Source: Pontibacillus sp. HMF3514
GTDB taxonomy: Bacteria; Bacillota; Bacilli; Bacillales; BH030062
Assembly (NCBI RefSeq): GCF_009858175.1
Contig: NZ_CP047393.1
Span: 1,240,001-1,304,000, forward strand
Reading direction: 5' to 3'
Length of the DNA: 64,000 bases
This document shows, piece by piece, positions 1-8,255 of the stretch. The translations under genes were made by a program, and so were the position numbers. The notes beneath the pieces are model-generated. The model was not told the DNA's origin and did not search any database. It worked only from the letters and a program-made list of their open reading frames with translations. Position 1 is the stretch's first letter; every line of letters starts with the position of its first letter.

Positions 1-1460
1 CGGAACAGTTAATGAGTGCCTTAATTAATGCGATGCGTGTTTTAACAGACCAAGCAGATACAGGTGCCGTGACTCTATCGCTTCCTCAAGATGTTCAGGG
101 CGAAGCTTTTGACTACCCAGAGTATTTCTTTAAAAAGCGTGTACATCGGATAGAACGTAGAAAACCAACGGATATGGAACTACATGATGCTCTAGAATTA
201 ATGAAAAAGAAGAAAAAGCCTCTCATTGTAAGTGGCGGAGGCGTAAGGTATTCCGAATCGGGAGGAAAGCTTAAAGAGTTTGCAGAGAAGTATCATATAC
301 CAATTGCAGAGACCCAAGCAGGTAAAGGTGCTGTGGAAGGTACGTTTCCCCTCAATCTCGGAGGAATAGGTGTTACTGGAAATTCTGCTTCTAATCAGCT
401 AGCGAAAGAAGCAGATCTTGTGATTGGCATTGGGACAAAATTTGCAGATTTTACAACTGGATCGAAGGAACTGTTCCAACATCATGACGTTGATTTCTTG
501 ACTATTAATCTATCAAAATATCATGCCAACAAGTTGGATGCCACAACAGTAGTCGCAGATGCCAAAACAACCCTAGAAGAGCTAGGTGATTTACTAGATA
601 AAGAGAATTATTCTTCTGGCTATAACCAAGAGATCGAAGAAGCACGAAAAGGCTGGGAAGAAGAATTAAACCGACTTTATCATACAGATTATCATAAAGT
701 AGGATATCAGCCGGAAGTAGCAGGGCATCTTGATGAAGTCATACCAGAATATACTGAAGCTCTTGAAACTTCTCTAACGCAAACGGCTGTTATAGGAGAA
801 ATAAATCAATCCATTGCTGATGATTCTATTATAGTGGGCTCATCTGGTAGTCTGCCAGGTGATTTGCAACGAATGTGGGTTAGCAGACAACCGAACACGT
901 ATCATATGGAGTATGGCTACTCTTGTATGGGTTATGAGGTTTCTGGGTCACTAGGCGTAAAAATGGCGGAACCCAATAAAGAAGTCTATGCCATGGTCGG
1001 AGATGGTAGCTATTTAATGCTTCACTCTGAGTTAGTTACAAGCATCCAAGAAGGATTGAAGTTGAATATTATTCTATTTGATAATGCAGGCTTTGGATGC
1101 ATTAATAACTTACAAATGGGAAATGGAATGGGGAGTTTTGGTACAGAATTTAGACATCGAAACAGTAAAACAGGTTCATTGAATGGTTCGATTGTTCCGG
1201 TGGATTTCGCCCAAAGTGCCGCAGGATACGGAGTGAAGACATACAAGGTGCATACCATAGAAGATTTGCGTTATGCATTAGAGGACTCTAAAAAACAAGA
1301 TGTATCTACTTTAATGGATATTAAAGTTTTACCCAAAACCATGTCAGATGGGTATGATGCATGGTGGAACGTAGGAGTAGCAGAAACCTCTAAAAGCGAA
1401 TCGGTAGAACAAGCTCATCAAGTACGAATGAAGCACCTCGAACAAGCTCGTAAATATTAG
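1..1460 (+). CDS. iolD: 3D-(3,5/4)-trihydroxycyclohexane-1,2-dione hydrolase, 5' end outside window
   Basis: Cytoplasmic thiamine-diphosphate enzyme of myo-inositol catabolism that opens the ring of THcHDO, the product of IolE, to 5-deoxyglucuronate. The frame is open from the first base (codons for E-Q-L precede the first ATG at 12), so the gene begins upstream; about 485 residues of a usual ~640 are present. The ThDP-binding signature is visible: a GDGS motif at about nt 999-1010 followed some 30 residues later by an NN pair (about nt 1100-1110). The start of the visible part, [16 protein letters not shown], is very close to Bacillus IolD as I know it. iolE follows after 21 bp, so they are one operon. 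Confidence 0.95.
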   Translation, partial: EQLMSALINAMRVLTDQADTGAVTLSLPQDVQGEAFDYPEYFFKKRVHRIERRKPTDMELHDALELMKKKKKPLIVSGGGVRYSESGGKLKEFAEKYHIPIAETQAGKGAVEGTFPLNLGGIGVTGNSASNQLAKEADLVIGIGTKFADFTTGSKELFQHHDVDFLTINLSKYHANKLDATTVVADAKTTLEELGDLLDKENYSSGYNQEIEEARKGWEEELNRLYHTDYHKVGYQPEVAGHLDEVIPEYTEALETSLTQTAVIGEINQSIADDSIIVGSSGSLPGDLQRMWVSRQPNTYHMEYGYSCMGYEVSGSLGVKMAEPNKEVYAMVGDGSYLMLHSELVTSIQEGLKLNIILFDNAGFGCINNLQMGNGMGSFGTEFRHRNSKTGSLNGSIVPVDFAQSAAGYGVKTYKVHTIEDLRYALEDSKKQDVSTLMDIKVLPKTMSDGYDAWWNVGVAETSKSESVEQAHQVRMKHLEQARKY

Positions 1461-1481
1461 CAGGGTTAAAGGAGTGTCCCT

Positions 1482-2375
1482 ATGTTTAAGGAAAACACGA
1501 TTAAACTTGGAATTGCACCTATTGGATGGACCAACGATGATTTACCGGAGCTAGGGGGAGATATTCCATTTGAGCAATGTGTTAGTGAAATGGCACTAGC
1601 TGGCTTTGAAGGAACTGAGGTCGGGAATAAATACCCCCACAATAGGGATGAACTAAACAACGCTCTTACTTTACGTAATCTAAAAGTAGCAAGTGCGTGG
1701 TTTAGTGCATTTACGACCACAGAGCCCTTAGAAAATACAATAGAGGAATTTATAAAACACCGTGATTTCCTACATGATATGGGAGCTAAAGTGATTGTCG
1801 TATCTGAACAAGGTCATAGTATACAACATAAAGACGTATCTTTATTTGATGAAAAACCGATCTTTACTGAAGAAGAATGGGATCTACTAGCAGAAGGGAT
1901 GAATAAGCTAGGAGCTTTGGCAAAGGAAAAGGGAATGGAAGTCGTCTTTCACCATCATATGGGGACAGGAGTCCAAACGACGCAGGAAGTGGATCGTCTA
2001 ATGGAAATGACAGATCCAAATCTGGTCCACTTATTATATGATACAGGACATCTCTATTTTTCGGGTGAAGACCCATTAATTGTTCTAAAACAACATCTCC
2101 ATAGAATTAAGCATGTTCATCTGAAGGATGTTCGACAATCTGTTGCTAGGAGTATTCAAGAGAATAACAAGAGCTTCCTTGAAGCGGTAAAAGAAGGTGT
2201 ATTTACGGTACCTGGAGATGGAGTTATTGATTTTGAACCCATCTTCTCTATTCTTGCAGAAGCGGAATATCATGGGTGGTTCGTGGTAGAAGCAGAGCAG
2301 GATCCAGAACTGGCAAATCCACTTCAATATGCATTATCTGCAAGAGAATATATATATAAAACCGCAGGATTGTAG
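1482..2375 (+). CDS. iolE: myo-inosose-2 dehydratase
   Basis: Dehydrates 2-keto-myo-inositol to the dione that IolD hydrolyses; cytoplasmic, metal (Mn/Co) dependent, TIM-barrel xylose-isomerase-like fold. It has 297 residues, the same as Bacillus IolE. Likely metal and substrate residues are in the histidine cluster VVFHHHMGTG (about 148-157) and in LLYDTGHLYFSG (about 185-196). A good Shine-Dalgarno AAAGGAG lies 8 bases before the ATG. It is translated from the same message as iolD. Downstream there is no further iol gene, only a hairpin and a LacI-type regulator. Confidence 0.95.
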   Translation: MFKENTIKLGIAPIGWTNDDLPELGGDIPFEQCVSEMALAGFEGTEVGNKYPHNRDELNNALTLRNLKVASAWFSAFTTTEPLENTIEEFIKHRDFLHDMGAKVIVVSEQGHSIQHKDVSLFDEKPIFTEEEWDLLAEGMNKLGALAKEKGMEVVFHHHMGTGVQTTQEVDRLMEMTDPNLVHLLYDTGHLYFSGEDPLIVLKQHLHRIKHVHLKDVRQSVARSIQENNKSFLEAVKEGVFTVPGDGVIDFEPIFSILAEAEYHGWFVVEAEQDPELANPLQYALSAREYIYKTAGL

Positions 2376-2475
2376 AAAAGATAACGTGAAGAAGGAAAGA
2401 GTAGGAATCGTTGGTCTAGATTGATCATGAAGAAAGTATACAAAGCCCTCGGTGAATTCAGGTGTGTGAAATATA

Positions 2476-2510
2476 AACAAGCAGATTAGTTAGAATGCTA
2501 TCTGCTTGTT
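2476..2510. terminator. hairpin after iolE, possible terminator
   Basis: An 11-bp perfect stem (AACAAGCAGAT ... ATCTGCTTGTT) with a 13-base loop lies about 100 bases after the iolE stop. No T-run follows on the + strand, so it is either a weak terminator, a processing site or an operator-like palindrome. Confidence 0.4.
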
Positions 2511-2582
2511 CTAACCTCAATAATGATGATTAATAACATATTTTATAATTCGTTAGGTTTAATAGATACAATGAATTAGGCT

Positions 2583-2588
2583 ATAATA
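2583..2588 (+). promoter_or_regulatory. candidate -10 element for the LacI-family gene
   Basis: A consensus TATAAT lies 41 bases before the regulator start. The -35 region (TTTAAT near 2558, 19-base spacing) is poor, so the promoter is only tentatively assigned. Confidence 0.35.
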
Positions 2589-2629
2589 CATATACGAGGT
2601 ATTCTTGAAAAAAGAAATGGGGATCAAGC

Positions 2630-3649
2630 ATGAAAGTAACCATATATGAAGTTGCCAAAGAAGCAGACGTTTCCATAGCAACAGTATCAAAGGTTATTAA
2701 TAATACAGGGCGTATCAGTGAAGCTACACGAATAAAAGTGCTTGAGGCAATGAAAGCATTAAATTACTACCCAAGTGTAGTGGCCTCTGCATTGACAGGC
2801 AAACGTACAGATACGCTTGGTTTACTAATTCCGGATATTTCAAACCCATTTTTCTCAGAAATCGCTAGAAATATAGAGGACAAAGCACATGAACGGGGAA
2901 TAAGCGTTATCATGTGTAGTACTGATCACGATGAAGAAAAGGAAAAGAAATATATAGAGCTTTTAAAGAGGAAACAAGTGGATGGTTTTATTGTAGCTTC
3001 TGGAATTAAAAATAAAGGAATTATGAAGGAACTAACTGAGGCCAATGTTCCACTTGCAATGCTAGCTCAGGAAGAGCCAGCTTATGATGTTACTGTAGTG
3101 TCTGTCGATAACTACAAAGGAGGATATGAGGCTACCTCTCACTTATTCTTAAACGGACATCGTAATGTGGGGATTATTGCTGAACAAATGCATAGTAATA
3201 ATATGCGACTGTATGCTTACCGAGATGTACATGAAGCATTTGGAGTCTTAATCAACGAAGATAATATAGTCAAAACAACTGCAACAATAGAGAATGGTAG
3301 GGAGTGTACTAAGCAGCTACTTGATAAAGATGATCCACCTACAGCTATTTTTGCATGTAACGATTTGCTAGCGATAGGTGTTATACAAGCTGCGAGAGAA
3401 AAAGGATTAAATATTCCCGACGATCTATCGGTTATCGGGTTTGATAATACCATTCTAGCCACAACAACCGTTCCAGCTCTCACAACCATGGCACAACCAA
3501 TTGAAGATATGGGGAAAAAGATCATCGATGTCATCATCAACAAAATAGAAGGAGACAACGAAAGACAAGAAAGCATCTTTTTCAATCCAACCTTAATGAT
3601 CCGTGGCACAACGGCACCATTAGTTACAGCAAGTAATAAAGTGAAATGA
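2630..3649 (+). CDS. LacI/PurR-family transcriptional regulator
   Basis: DNA-binding sugar-responsive regulator of 339 residues. The N-terminal helix-turn-helix is at residues 3-23 (TIYEVAKEADVSIATVSKV), then the hinge-helix region near PSVVASALTGKRT and a periplasmic-binding-protein-like effector domain from about 60 to 330 (TDTLGLLIPDISNPFF, later PDDLSVIGFDNT). The ATG has the ribosome site ATGGGGA. It lies 254 bp downstream of iolE with its own likely promoter and terminator, so it is probably monocistronic. Its position suggests control of the inositol genes, but in B. subtilis that regulator (IolR) is of the DeoR type, so the effector and target are inference only. Confidence 0.85.
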   Translation: MKVTIYEVAKEADVSIATVSKVINNTGRISEATRIKVLEAMKALNYYPSVVASALTGKRTDTLGLLIPDISNPFFSEIARNIEDKAHERGISVIMCSTDHDEEKEKKYIELLKRKQVDGFIVASGIKNKGIMKELTEANVPLAMLAQEEPAYDVTVVSVDNYKGGYEATSHLFLNGHRNVGIIAEQMHSNNMRLYAYRDVHEAFGVLINEDNIVKTTATIENGRECTKQLLDKDDPPTAIFACNDLLAIGVIQAAREKGLNIPDDLSVIGFDNTILATTTVPALTTMAQPIEDMGKKIIDVIINKIEGDNERQESIFFNPTLMIRGTTAPLVTASNKVK

Positions 3650-3675
3650 TACCATTTTAAAAATAACATAAAAAC

Positions 3676-3707
3676 ACAAGGAGGTATTTAACTCCTCCTT
3701 GTTTTCC
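3676..3707 (+). terminator. rho-independent terminator of the LacI-family gene
   Basis: Nine-bp stem ACAAGGAGG/CCTCCTTGT with a 9-base loop, followed by a short T-run, 27 bases after the stop codon. Confidence 0.7.
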
Positions 3708-3836
3708 TTGTGTCTATACATATTCCATCAATAGATAGTTAACACCCTTCAAGGTTATGATCGTAGCGTGATATATCCTTCCATTATTGTATTCTTATAG
3801 TATTCATCTCTATTTGCTGAGCTTTGATACATAATG

Positions 3837-3880
3837 AGGTCTGACCCCACCGCTTTAATATGGTTGGTTCAGGCACTTTT
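3837..3880. repeat. GTGCCTGACCCC palindrome, decayed copy 1
   Basis: The sequence GTCTGACCCCACCGCTTTAA followed by GGTTCAGGCACTTTTTT is a degenerate member of the family seen eleven more times up to 25.6 kb. The right arm has lost its GGGGGT block, so the stem is broken. Confidence 0.7.
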
Positions 3881-3994
3881 TTATGTGTGCGAAAAAATCA
3901 GAAAAAAGTAAATTCACACACATTTTTTATAATCATTGACCGGCAGTTTGATGGTTGTTATAGTTCTCTTTATCAAATAAATAACAGATTCAGC

Positions 3995-4064
3995 ACCTTG
4001 TATAAGTTCAGGAATAGGGCCTGAACGTTTCTACCAGCTACCGAAAATAGCTCGTCTACAAGGG
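3995..4064 (+). promoter_or_regulatory. purine (guanine-type) riboswitch aptamer
   Basis: The layout matches purine riboswitches: P1 arm ACCTTGTA, TATAAG, a P2 hairpin (TTCAGG ... CCTGAA), the hallmark junction GTTTCTACC, a P3 hairpin (AGCTA-CCGAAAA-TAGCT), then GTCTACAAGG closing P1. The pyrimidine at the specificity position in GTCTAC is C, as in guanine/hypoxanthine sensors, rather than U as in adenine sensors. AATAGGG replaces the usual ATATGG. It lies upstream of a hypoxanthine/guanine permease gene, the expected target. Confidence 0.88.
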
Positions 4065-4080
4065 GAAAACGTCTATGTTT

Positions 4081-4123
4081 CTTTCCCTTTGTATAAGCAG
4101 CGGTAGTTTACCGGTGCTTTTTT
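4081..4123 (+). terminator. riboswitch expression platform: antiterminator arm and terminator
   Basis: The bases TTTCCCTTTGTATA (about 4083-4095) can pair with the 3' P1 strand TACAAGGGGAAA (4057-4068). When the ligand holds P1 closed, the following hairpin GCAGCGGTA/TACCGGTGC (4097-4117, one mismatch) with a T6 tract can form. This is the usual OFF-switch logic of transcription-terminating purine riboswitches. Confidence 0.75.
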
Positions 4124-4140
4124 ACATTCTATGAATCTAT

Positions 4141-4335
4141 AAAATTTATGGCTTGTGTATAACTTTTTAATGACAGTGGGGCCACGTCTAGCTCCAGCGC
4201 CCAGCAACGAAGGGACTTCCCTTGCCTCCGTTCGATAAGTCAACATCAAATTGGCAAACAATTTGTGTTTCCTTTATCTCACTACTGGCTCAGTCCAGTC
4301 CCTTCGTTGCTAAACGAGCGCTTACGCTTTTGTTA
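4141..4335. repeat. structured interspersed element, short copy A
   Basis: This ~195-bp element has imperfect inverted ends AGCTCCAGCGCC (4190-4201) and GAGCGCTTACGCT. A long stem pairs CAACGAAGGGA with TCCCTTCGTTG, and an inner hairpin CAAATTG/CAATTTG is present. Shared landmarks with other copies are GATAAGTCAACATC, GTGTTTCCTTTA and GGCTCAGTCCA. About 45 bases to the left (GGCTTGTGTATAACT) are also shared with the copy at 28296. It lies in the permease leader, between riboswitch and ribosome site. Confidence 0.85.
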
Positions 4336-4357
4336 TATGCATCTAGGAGGGGACATC

Positions 4358-5650
4358 ATGAGACATTTCTTCAAGTTTAATGAACGTGAAACGAATTATA
4401 AACAAGAAACGATGGCCGGTATTACCACGTTTCTTTCTATGGCCTATATTTTAGTCGTTAACCCGATCATTTTAAGTCAGGCTGGGATTGATAAAGGGGC
4501 ACTCTTTACGGCTACTGCTTTATCCGCCATTGTTGGATCGCTTTTAATCGGACTGATGGCAAACTTTCCTGTTGGTATTGCACCAAGTATGGGGCTTAAT
4601 TCATTCTTTACCTTTTCTGTCGTTATCGGGATGGGGATTGAATGGCAAGTCGCTTTAACGGGAGTATTTATTGCTGGCATTATCTTTATGATTCTAAGTC
4701 TTCTGAAGATACGAGAGAAAATCATTAATGTGATTCCGAAAGATTTAAAACATGCCATTGCAGGAGGCATCGGGTTTTTCATTGCGTTTATTGGTTTGAA
4801 AAATGCCGGTATTGTTGTAGGAAACGAGGAGACGTTGGTAGCAATTGGTCAATTGACTAATCCTGCGACTGCCCTTGCCGTGTTTGGTTTTATTATTACT
4901 TTGATGATGCTTGTGCGTGGAATTCGTGGAGGTATTTTCTATGGAATTGTCATCACCAGCATTGTAGGCATGAGCATTGGATTAGTAGATGTGCCTGACT
5001 CCGTGGTTGGAGAGGTACCTAGCCTTGAGCCAACATTTGGGGTTGTTTTTCAGCACTTAGGGGATATCTTTACTCCTGAAATTCTTGCTGTTATTTTTAC
5101 ATTTTTATTTGTTGCGTTTTTCGATACGGCTGGTGCACTTATTGCTGTGGCCAGTCAGGCAGGTATTATGAAGGACAATCAAATTCCAAATGCAGGTCGC
5201 GCTCTATTAGCGGATTCCACTTCTGGAGTGGCTGGGGCTATCTTTGGTACTTCCACAACGGCTTCGTTTGTTGAATCCTCTGCCGGAGTTGCTGTTGGTG
5301 GCCGTACAGGCTTTACGAGTGTTGTAATTGCCATCTGCTTCTTTTTTGCATTGTTCTTTTCACCTATACTTGGCGTCATTACAACTGAAGTAACAGCACC
5401 TGCCCTCATCATTGTCGGTGCTCTTATGGCGTCAGAGGTAAAAGCGATTGACTGGAGCAAGATGGAAATCATGGTTCCGGCATTTGTCACCATTATCACA
5501 ATGCCACTCACTTTCAGTATAGCAACGGGGATTGCCCTTGGTTTCATCCTTTACCCATTTGCTATGGTTGCTAAAAAAGATTGGAAGCAAGTCCACCCAA
5601 TTATGTACGGTCTAGCTGGAATGTTTATGTTGTATTTTGTGTTTTTGTAA
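4358..5650 (+). CDS. pbuG: hypoxanthine/guanine permease, NCS2 AzgA-type
   Basis: Membrane purine uptake carrier of 430 residues with about 12 hydrophobic segments. AzgA-subfamily motifs are visible: MGLNSFFTF (about 85-95), FDTAGALIAVASQAG (about 255-270) and TSTTASFVESSAGVAVGGRTG region (about 300-320). The start is set at the ATG at 4358, which has AGGAGGGG seven bases upstream and begins MRHFFKFNERETNY; the open frame reaches back into the repeat, where no start is credible. A purine riboswitch with terminator lies upstream, so expression should fall when guanine or hypoxanthine is plentiful. The paralogue PbuO is an alternative name. Confidence 0.9.
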   Translation: MRHFFKFNERETNYKQETMAGITTFLSMAYILVVNPIILSQAGIDKGALFTATALSAIVGSLLIGLMANFPVGIAPSMGLNSFFTFSVVIGMGIEWQVALTGVFIAGIIFMILSLLKIREKIINVIPKDLKHAIAGGIGFFIAFIGLKNAGIVVGNEETLVAIGQLTNPATALAVFGFIITLMMLVRGIRGGIFYGIVITSIVGMSIGLVDVPDSVVGEVPSLEPTFGVVFQHLGDIFTPEILAVIFTFLFVAFFDTAGALIAVASQAGIMKDNQIPNAGRALLADSTSGVAGAIFGTSTTASFVESSAGVAVGGRTGFTSVVIAICFFFALFFSPILGVITTEVTAPALIIVGALMASEVKAIDWSKMEIMVPAFVTIITMPLTFSIATGIALGFILYPFAMVAKKDWKQVHPIMYGLAGMFMLYFVFL

Positions 5651-5660
5651 GGTAGGAAAG

Positions 5661-5708
5661 AAGTGCCTGACCCCCAGTACTTTAAAGCATTGGGGGTCAG
5701 GCACTTTT
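5661..5708. repeat. GTGCCTGACCCC palindrome, copy 2 (bidirectional terminator)
   Basis: A near-perfect 44-bp palindrome, AAGTGCCTGACCCCCAGTAC to its mirror, ends in T4. It lies between the convergent stops of pbuG and metA and can terminate both. Confidence 0.85.
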
Positions 5709-5711
5709 ACA

Positions 5712-6641
5712 TTATATACTCCACAAACTCTCAGATCCCCACTCATAAGGCGTTTCCTGATAAACATAATAGTTCAACCAATTCGAAAATAATAGATAAG
5801 CCTGAGATCTCCAACGATTTAAAGGCTGTTGATCAGGATCATCGTCAGGAAAATAACCAGCTGGGACATTCACATTTAATCCTTTTGCTACATCTCGCTC
5901 ATATTCTTCTGCTAGTGTCGTAGATTCATATTCAATATGACCCGTAATCATCACATGCTTTTCATCATTTGATATAGCCAGTAATGGTCCAGCATCCTTA
6001 GATGAAGATAATAATGTTAACTGATCATGATTCGAGATTTCTTCCTCTGATACACCTGTATATCGCGAATGAGGGGCTAAGAATACGTCATCCATTCCCC
6101 GAACTAATTTGACAGTTGGATGCATCATGCGGTGTTGATACACGCCTGAAATTTTATCCGGAAGTGCATACTTATCAATCCCATAATGGTAATAGAGTGC
6201 TGCCTGAGCTCCCCAACAAATGTGCAGGACAGATGTGACATTGGTCTTTGTCCATTCCATAATTTCTTTGAGTTCTTCCCAATAGGCGACATCTTCAAAA
6301 TCTAGTTGCTCGACAGGGGCGCCTGTAATAATCATTCCATCGTAACGTTTGTCTTTGATTTCATGAAACGTTTTATAAAATTGACTTAAATGAGATTTGC
6401 TTATATTTTTTGATTCGTATGTAGAGGTATGTATAAACTCTACATTTACTTGTAAGGGGGAATTACTGAGCAAGCGCAGCAACTGTCTTTCCGTTTTTTC
6501 TTTTTCGGGCATGAGGTTCAGAATCAGGATATTTAACGGTCGAATATCCTGAGTAACAGCACGTTCGTCCTCCATAAGGAAGATGTTTTCTTTTTCTAAG
6601 ATATCTCTTGCGGGTAATTTTTCAGGAATATTAATTGGCAT
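5712..6641 (-). CDS. metA: homoserine O-acetyltransferase, MetA family
   Basis: Acylates L-homoserine in methionine synthesis; cytoplasmic, 309 residues, full family length. The catalytic Cys142 (HICWGAQ), His235 and Glu237 (GHIEYE) are at the canonical numbers. Residue 111 is Glu ([10 protein letters not shown]); in the characterised family Glu111 goes with acetyl-CoA use and Gly111 with succinyl-CoA, so this is predicted to be an acetyltransferase despite the usual 'succinyl' label. The ribosome site GAAGGGG precedes the ATG. I found no SAM riboswitch or T-box upstream. It stands alone and converges on pbuG. Confidence 0.93.
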   Translation of the reverse strand: MPINIPEKLPARDILEKENIFLMEDERAVTQDIRPLNILILNLMPEKEKTERQLLRLLSNSPLQVNVEFIHTSTYESKNISKSHLSQFYKTFHEIKDKRYDGMIITGAPVEQLDFEDVAYWEELKEIMEWTKTNVTSVLHICWGAQAALYYHYGIDKYALPDKISGVYQHRMMHPTVKLVRGMDDVFLAPHSRYTGVSEEEISNHDQLTLLSSSKDAGPLLAISNDEKHVMITGHIEYESTTLAEEYERDVAKGLNVNVPAGYFPDDDPDQQPLNRWRSQAYLLFSNWLNYYVYQETPYEWGSESLWSI

Positions 6642-6826
6642 CTTCAGTCACCCCTTCTATAATCTACGAAATATTTTGTCTATTATAACAAAAGTTATTG
6701 GACTCGCCATCAAAAAATTTTATCTAATCTGTTGTGGGTCTCGGTACCTCTGTTTACAATAGAAAGGGCTGACAGTATGCAAAAGAATCTAATGATATTA
6801 AAATAAGATTCATAGATATATTGTAA

Positions 6827-6850
6827 CCAGTCTTTGAGGGCTGGCTTTTA
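6827..6850 (+). promoter_or_regulatory. small leader hairpin before cidA-like gene
   Basis: CCAG ... CTGG with a CTTTT tail lies about 40 bases before the start. It may be a weak attenuator; support is only the short inverted repeat. Confidence 0.3.
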
Positions 6851-6888
6851 TTCGTGATGAGCGATCGTTGTTCGAGAGGAGGGCTCAT

Positions 6889-7284
6889 ATGGGTGTTTTG
6901 AAAGTGATGGGCCATATCGCTGTTTTAATCGTTTTTTATTTGATTGGAAGTTGGATACAGGATCTATTCAATCTGTTTATACCGGGTAGCATTATTGGGA
7001 TGTTGTTACTCTTTAGTACGTTATTAACAAAGAAAGTGAATGTGAACTGGGTGGATGAGGGAGCTGATTTCCTTATTCGTCATTTAGCGTTGTTATTTAT
7101 TCCAGTTACAGTTGGCATTATACAATATCTAGATTTATTTACTGGTAAGAGTTTTTTTCTTATTCCGATCGCATTGTGCAGTACGCTACTTGTGATGGTG
7201 TGTTCGGGAATGGTGAGTCAGTATATCGTCAGAAAGAAGGAGCGGGAGTATGAGCATCTTAATCGGGATCATAACGTTCATTAG
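6889..7284 (+). CDS. CidA/LrgA-family holin-like membrane protein
   Basis: A 131-residue protein with four hydrophobic segments and the family motif LFNLFIPGSIIGMLLLF. CidA/LrgA proteins are holin-like membrane proteins that, with their CidB/LrgB partner, affect murein hydrolase export, overflow metabolism or pyruvate transport (Bacillus PftAB is a member). The start ATG at 6889 has GAGAGGAGGG upstream; a TTG 21 bases earlier lacks this. The 3' end overlaps the partner gene by 35 bp, so translation is coupled. No LysR or LytR regulator lies next to it, unlike many cid/lrg loci. Confidence 0.85.
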   Translation: MGVLKVMGHIAVLIVFYLIGSWIQDLFNLFIPGSIIGMLLLFSTLLTKKVNVNWVDEGADFLIRHLALLFIPVTVGIIQYLDLFTGKSFFLIPIALCSTLLVMVCSGMVSQYIVRKKEREYEHLNRDHNVH

Positions 7285-7936
7285 TACGGTTCTTATCTAT
7301 CTAGCCTCACGAAAATTGTATCAAAAGGTTCCGAATCCGTTTCTATTACCCGTATTGCCTTCTACAGCATTCTTGGTTGCGATTCTACTTATTTTTCATA
7401 TCCCGTATGAAACCTATATGGTAGGAGGAAAGTGGATCGATTGGTTTCTTGGGCCTGGTGTTGTGGCTTTAGCTTATCCTTTATATAAGAATTGGGAGAT
7501 TCTCAAGAGATATAGTGTGAGCATTTTGATTGGTGTATTTGTTGGAGCGGTCATAGGGGTGTCTACGGGTTTGTTACTAGCAAAATGGGTTTCTTTTGAT
7601 GAAGCTATTATTTATTCAATTATTCCTAAAAACTCCACGACACCTATAGCCATGGAGGTTGCAACTACCCTTGGTGGTGTCTCATCCATGGCGGCTGTCT
7701 TTGTTATGATAGCTGGAATTGGCGGAGCTATATTAGGGCCATTCGTTTTAAAATGGAGTGGGATTCATCACTTCCTGGGTAGAGGGATCGGTTTTGGGAG
7801 TGCTTCTCATGCGATTGGCACCTCGAAAGCTATGGAGAATAGTGAACAAGAAGGGGCTATAAGCACAGTGGCTATGACGGTTAGTGCCATTATGGTTTCT
7901 ATTGTTAGTCCGATTCTTGTTTATTTTTTATATTAG
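7250..7936 (+). CDS. CidB/LrgB-family membrane protein
   Basis: A 228-residue polytopic protein with the conserved LrgB core: IIPKNSTTPIAMEVATTLGG (about 125-145) and GFGSASHAIGTSKA (about 183-197). It is the obligate partner of the CidA/LrgA protein encoded just upstream. Its ribosome site AAGGAGCGGGAG lies inside the cidA-like frame. Family length is normal. Function in autolysis control or in pyruvate uptake cannot be told apart from sequence alone. Confidence 0.88.
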   Translation: MSILIGIITFISTVLIYLASRKLYQKVPNPFLLPVLPSTAFLVAILLIFHIPYETYMVGGKWIDWFLGPGVVALAYPLYKNWEILKRYSVSILIGVFVGAVIGVSTGLLLAKWVSFDEAIIYSIIPKNSTTPIAMEVATTLGGVSSMAAVFVMIAGIGGAILGPFVLKWSGIHHFLGRGIGFGSASHAIGTSKAMENSEQEGAISTVAMTVSAIMVSIVSPILVYFLY

Positions 7937-7940
7937 GGAG

Positions 7941-7996
7941 AGTGCCTGACCCCCGCCTTGCTAACGCAGTAAAGCGGTGGGGGTCAGGCACTTTTT
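7941..7996. repeat. GTGCCTGACCCC palindrome, copy 3
   Basis: GTGCCTGACCCCCGCC and GGTGGGGGTCAGGCAC with T5 flank a longer loop (TTGCTAACGCAGTAAAG). This is the reverse orientation of the long-loop subtype seen at 25.0 and 25.6 kb. It follows the cidB-like stop by 5 bases and should terminate that operon. Confidence 0.85.
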
Positions 7997-8054
7997 CATT
8001 TTTATTGAAGTAGATACATATAGTAGTACAAACTGTGTTAAGGGGAGTGCTGCT

Positions 8055-8255
8055 ATGAAACCATGTCCAATCTGTGATGGGGGAGAGATGGAGGCGAAGG
8101 ATCTCGTAGCGAAACAAATACGAAAGGAAGGTTTCTTGGTTCGTGGAGAGTATGCCTCATTAGAGATTGATGGAAATGAAGTTCAAGCCTATGTCTGTGG
8201 TGAGTGTGGTTATCTTGCCTTGTTTAAGCAGAGTAGACTGATGGAGAGGAAGTGA
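8055..8255 (+). CDS. small zinc-ribbon protein, function unknown
   Basis: A 66-residue protein with two CxxC pairs, CPIC at residues 3-6 and CGEC about 47-50, the spacing of a single zinc ribbon (like MqsA/YgiT-type N-terminal fingers). The start ATG at 8055 follows AAGGGGAG; the open frame upstream runs through the repeat and is not coding. It has no toxin partner nearby. Nucleic-acid or protein binding is only a family-level guess. Confidence 0.7.
   Translation: MKPCPICDGGEMEAKDLVAKQIRKEGFLVRGEYASLEIDGNEVQAYVCGECGYLALFKQSRLMERK

Noticed and set aside
3217-3669. 150-codon minus-strand frame over the LacI-family gene
   Set aside because: It is the mirror of the well-supported regulator, with no ribosome site.
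4265-4357. N-terminal extension of PbuG
   Set aside because: The 31 extra residues are encoded by the interspersed element; the 4358 start has a strong ribosome site and matches the usual family start.
5642-6888. Search for a SAM riboswitch or T-box upstream of metA
   Set aside because: The minus-strand leader shows no S-box core (such as AGAGAGGTGGAGGG-like blocks) and no T-box sequence; only an AT-rich promoter region.
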